Shown here: positions 4,801 to 5,278 of the stretch, piece after piece
Layout: each line of letters begins with the position of its first letter
Position numbering within the stretch: position 1 is the stretch's first letter
Notes under the pieces: model-generated
Told to the model about the DNA's origin: nothing
Seen by the model: the letters and a program-made list of their open reading frames with translations, nothing else
Databases searched by the model: none
Translations under genes and position numbers: made by a program
Source of the DNA: Candidatus Baldrarchaeota archaeon
GTDB lineage: Archaea; Asgardarchaeota; Baldrarchaeia; Baldrarchaeales; DXJG01
Direction: 5' to 3'
Length of the DNA stretch: 5,278 bases
Assembly (NCBI GenBank): GCA_030587435.1
Contig: JAUQZC010000148.1
Span: forward strand, 1 to 5,278

Positions 4801-4993
4801 GTCTTAGTAAGATTTGTATGCAGCTGCGTTAAATTGTTAGGTGCTGATATAACGACTTGGATTTATTTTGGGATAGCTGTTTAATGACCATGTAAGGATC
4901 ACTATGTTTAGGGAAAGGTTGGTACTCTTGAACTTTGACGCTTCTTATGTTCAACTATCGGAGGTTGCTGGGCTGATTTTGTTTCTTAAGTAG
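4801..4993. other. Divergent intergenic stretch with one unsupported 29-codon ORF
   Basis: Between the divergent FBP aldolase/phosphatase and triosephosphate isomerase genes I see no RNA gene or repeat. A plus-strand ATG at 4904 opens 29 codons (M-F-R-E-R-L-V-L-L-N-F) ending at TAG 4991-4993, preceded by AAGGA. Nothing else supports it as a gene. The stretch continues the strongly G/T-rich plus strand of its neighbours. Confidence 0.3.
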
Positions 4994-5004
4994 ACTTATA
5001 TTTG
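4994..5004 (+). promoter_or_regulatory. TATA-like box upstream of triosephosphate isomerase
   Basis: ACTTATATTTG, centred near 4999, predicts a transcript start near 5025 and a leader of about 27 nt containing the SD site GGGTGG (5040-5045), which lies 6 nt before ATG 5052. Confidence 0.5.
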
Positions 5005-5051
5005 GAGACGTCTAATAAGCGGTATGTGTAAATGATAATGGGTGGTTTGCT

Positions 5052-5278
5052 ATGGTTAGGTTAGAGTTGCCTATTGTTATTGTTAATTTTAAGGGTTATA
5101 GGGAGGCTATTGGTGGGAAGGCGGTTCAATTAGCTAGAATTGCTGAGGAAGTTAGTGTGGAGACTGGTGTAACTATTGCTGTGGCGCCTCAGTATGTTGA
5201 TATTTTTAGAATTGCAAGTGTGGTTTCGATACCTGTTTTCGCACAGCATATTGATCCGGTAGTGCCTGGTAGTTTTAC
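5052..5278 (+). CDS. tpiA: Triosephosphate isomerase, archaeal type (5' portion, runs off the window)
   Basis: 75 complete codons plus two bases. It interconverts dihydroxyacetone phosphate and glyceraldehyde 3-phosphate in the cytoplasm. The first TIM-barrel strand reads I-V-I-V-N-F-K-G-Y, with the active-site Asn12 and Lys14 of the N-x-K motif. A helix with A-V-Q-L-A-R-I-A-E-E follows, then the second strand I-A-V-A-P-Q-Y-V-D (42-50) and P-V-F-A-Q-H-I-D (61-68), which is typical of archaeal enzymes. The catalytic His and Glu lie beyond the window. Archaeal members are about 220-230 residues, so roughly a third is present. ATG 5052 follows GGGTGG at 6 nt. The gene is divergent from the FBP aldolase/phosphatase gene, whose two substrates it equilibrates, so shared control of gluconeogenesis is likely. 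Confidence 0.95.
   Translation, partial: MVRLELPIVIVNFKGYREAIGGKAVQLARIAEEVSVETGVTIAVAPQYVDIFRIASVVSIPVFAQHIDPVVPGSF

Noticed and set aside
4904..4993. A 29-codon plus-strand gene preceded by AAGGA
   Set aside because: It is short, unrecognised and lies in promoter DNA. A 29-codon open frame is common by chance, so it is noted only as part of the intergenic region.

Overview
The window is archaeal, most likely from a low-GC member of the TACK group; a Bathyarchaeia-like lineage would fit, but I cannot fix the taxon. The evidence is the gene content: an archaeal bifunctional fructose-1,6-bisphosphate (FBP) aldolase/phosphatase, an archaeal-type triosephosphate isomerase, a DUF99 protein, an archaeal Fap7/AK6-type kinase, a Roadblock/LC7 protein and an Orc1/Cdc6-like ATPase. 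TATA-like boxes, strong GG-rich Shine-Dalgarno (SD) sites and several TTG starts agree with this.

Layout. Positions 1-1747 hold a compact minus-strand operon read right to left: Roadblock/LC7 protein, Fap7/AK6-type kinase, DUF99 protein (cut by the window edge). Gaps are 7 and 12 bp. A 162-bp divergent promoter region (1748-1909) separates it from a plus-strand Orc1/Cdc6-like AAA+ ATPase with a C-terminal winged helix (1910-2965). Positions 2966-3599 form a gene-poor, A-rich region with one doubtful minus-strand small ORF, a cluster of three interleaved inverted repeats (3241-3308) and a 73% AT tract next to the ATPase gene. From 3596 to the right edge is a gluconeogenesis pair: the FBP aldolase/phosphatase gene on the minus strand and, divergently across 312 bp, the start of triosephosphate isomerase. 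Triosephosphate isomerase interconverts the two triose phosphates; the aldolase/phosphatase condenses them to FBP and dephosphorylates it to fructose 6-phosphate.

The most surprising observation is in the aldolase/phosphatase gene. The open frame runs into a non-homologous tail after residue P349, while the conserved family C-terminus (E-M-E-Y-T-T-L-P, then an amphipathic helix) is intact in another frame just downstream. Between them lies about 34 extra nucleotides built around a perfect 10-bp inverted repeat. Removing exactly 34 nt restores both the frame and the family spacing. This is a candidate mini-intron, a bypassed segment or a recent hairpin insertion, and it displaces an active-site tyrosine.

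Second, the strand composition reverses sharply inside the Orc1/Cdc6-like gene near 2640, at the AAA+/winged-helix boundary, and reverses back near 3600. Together with the AT-rich region and the inverted repeats, this makes 2966-3600 a candidate replication-origin region, although no recognisable origin recognition box was found.
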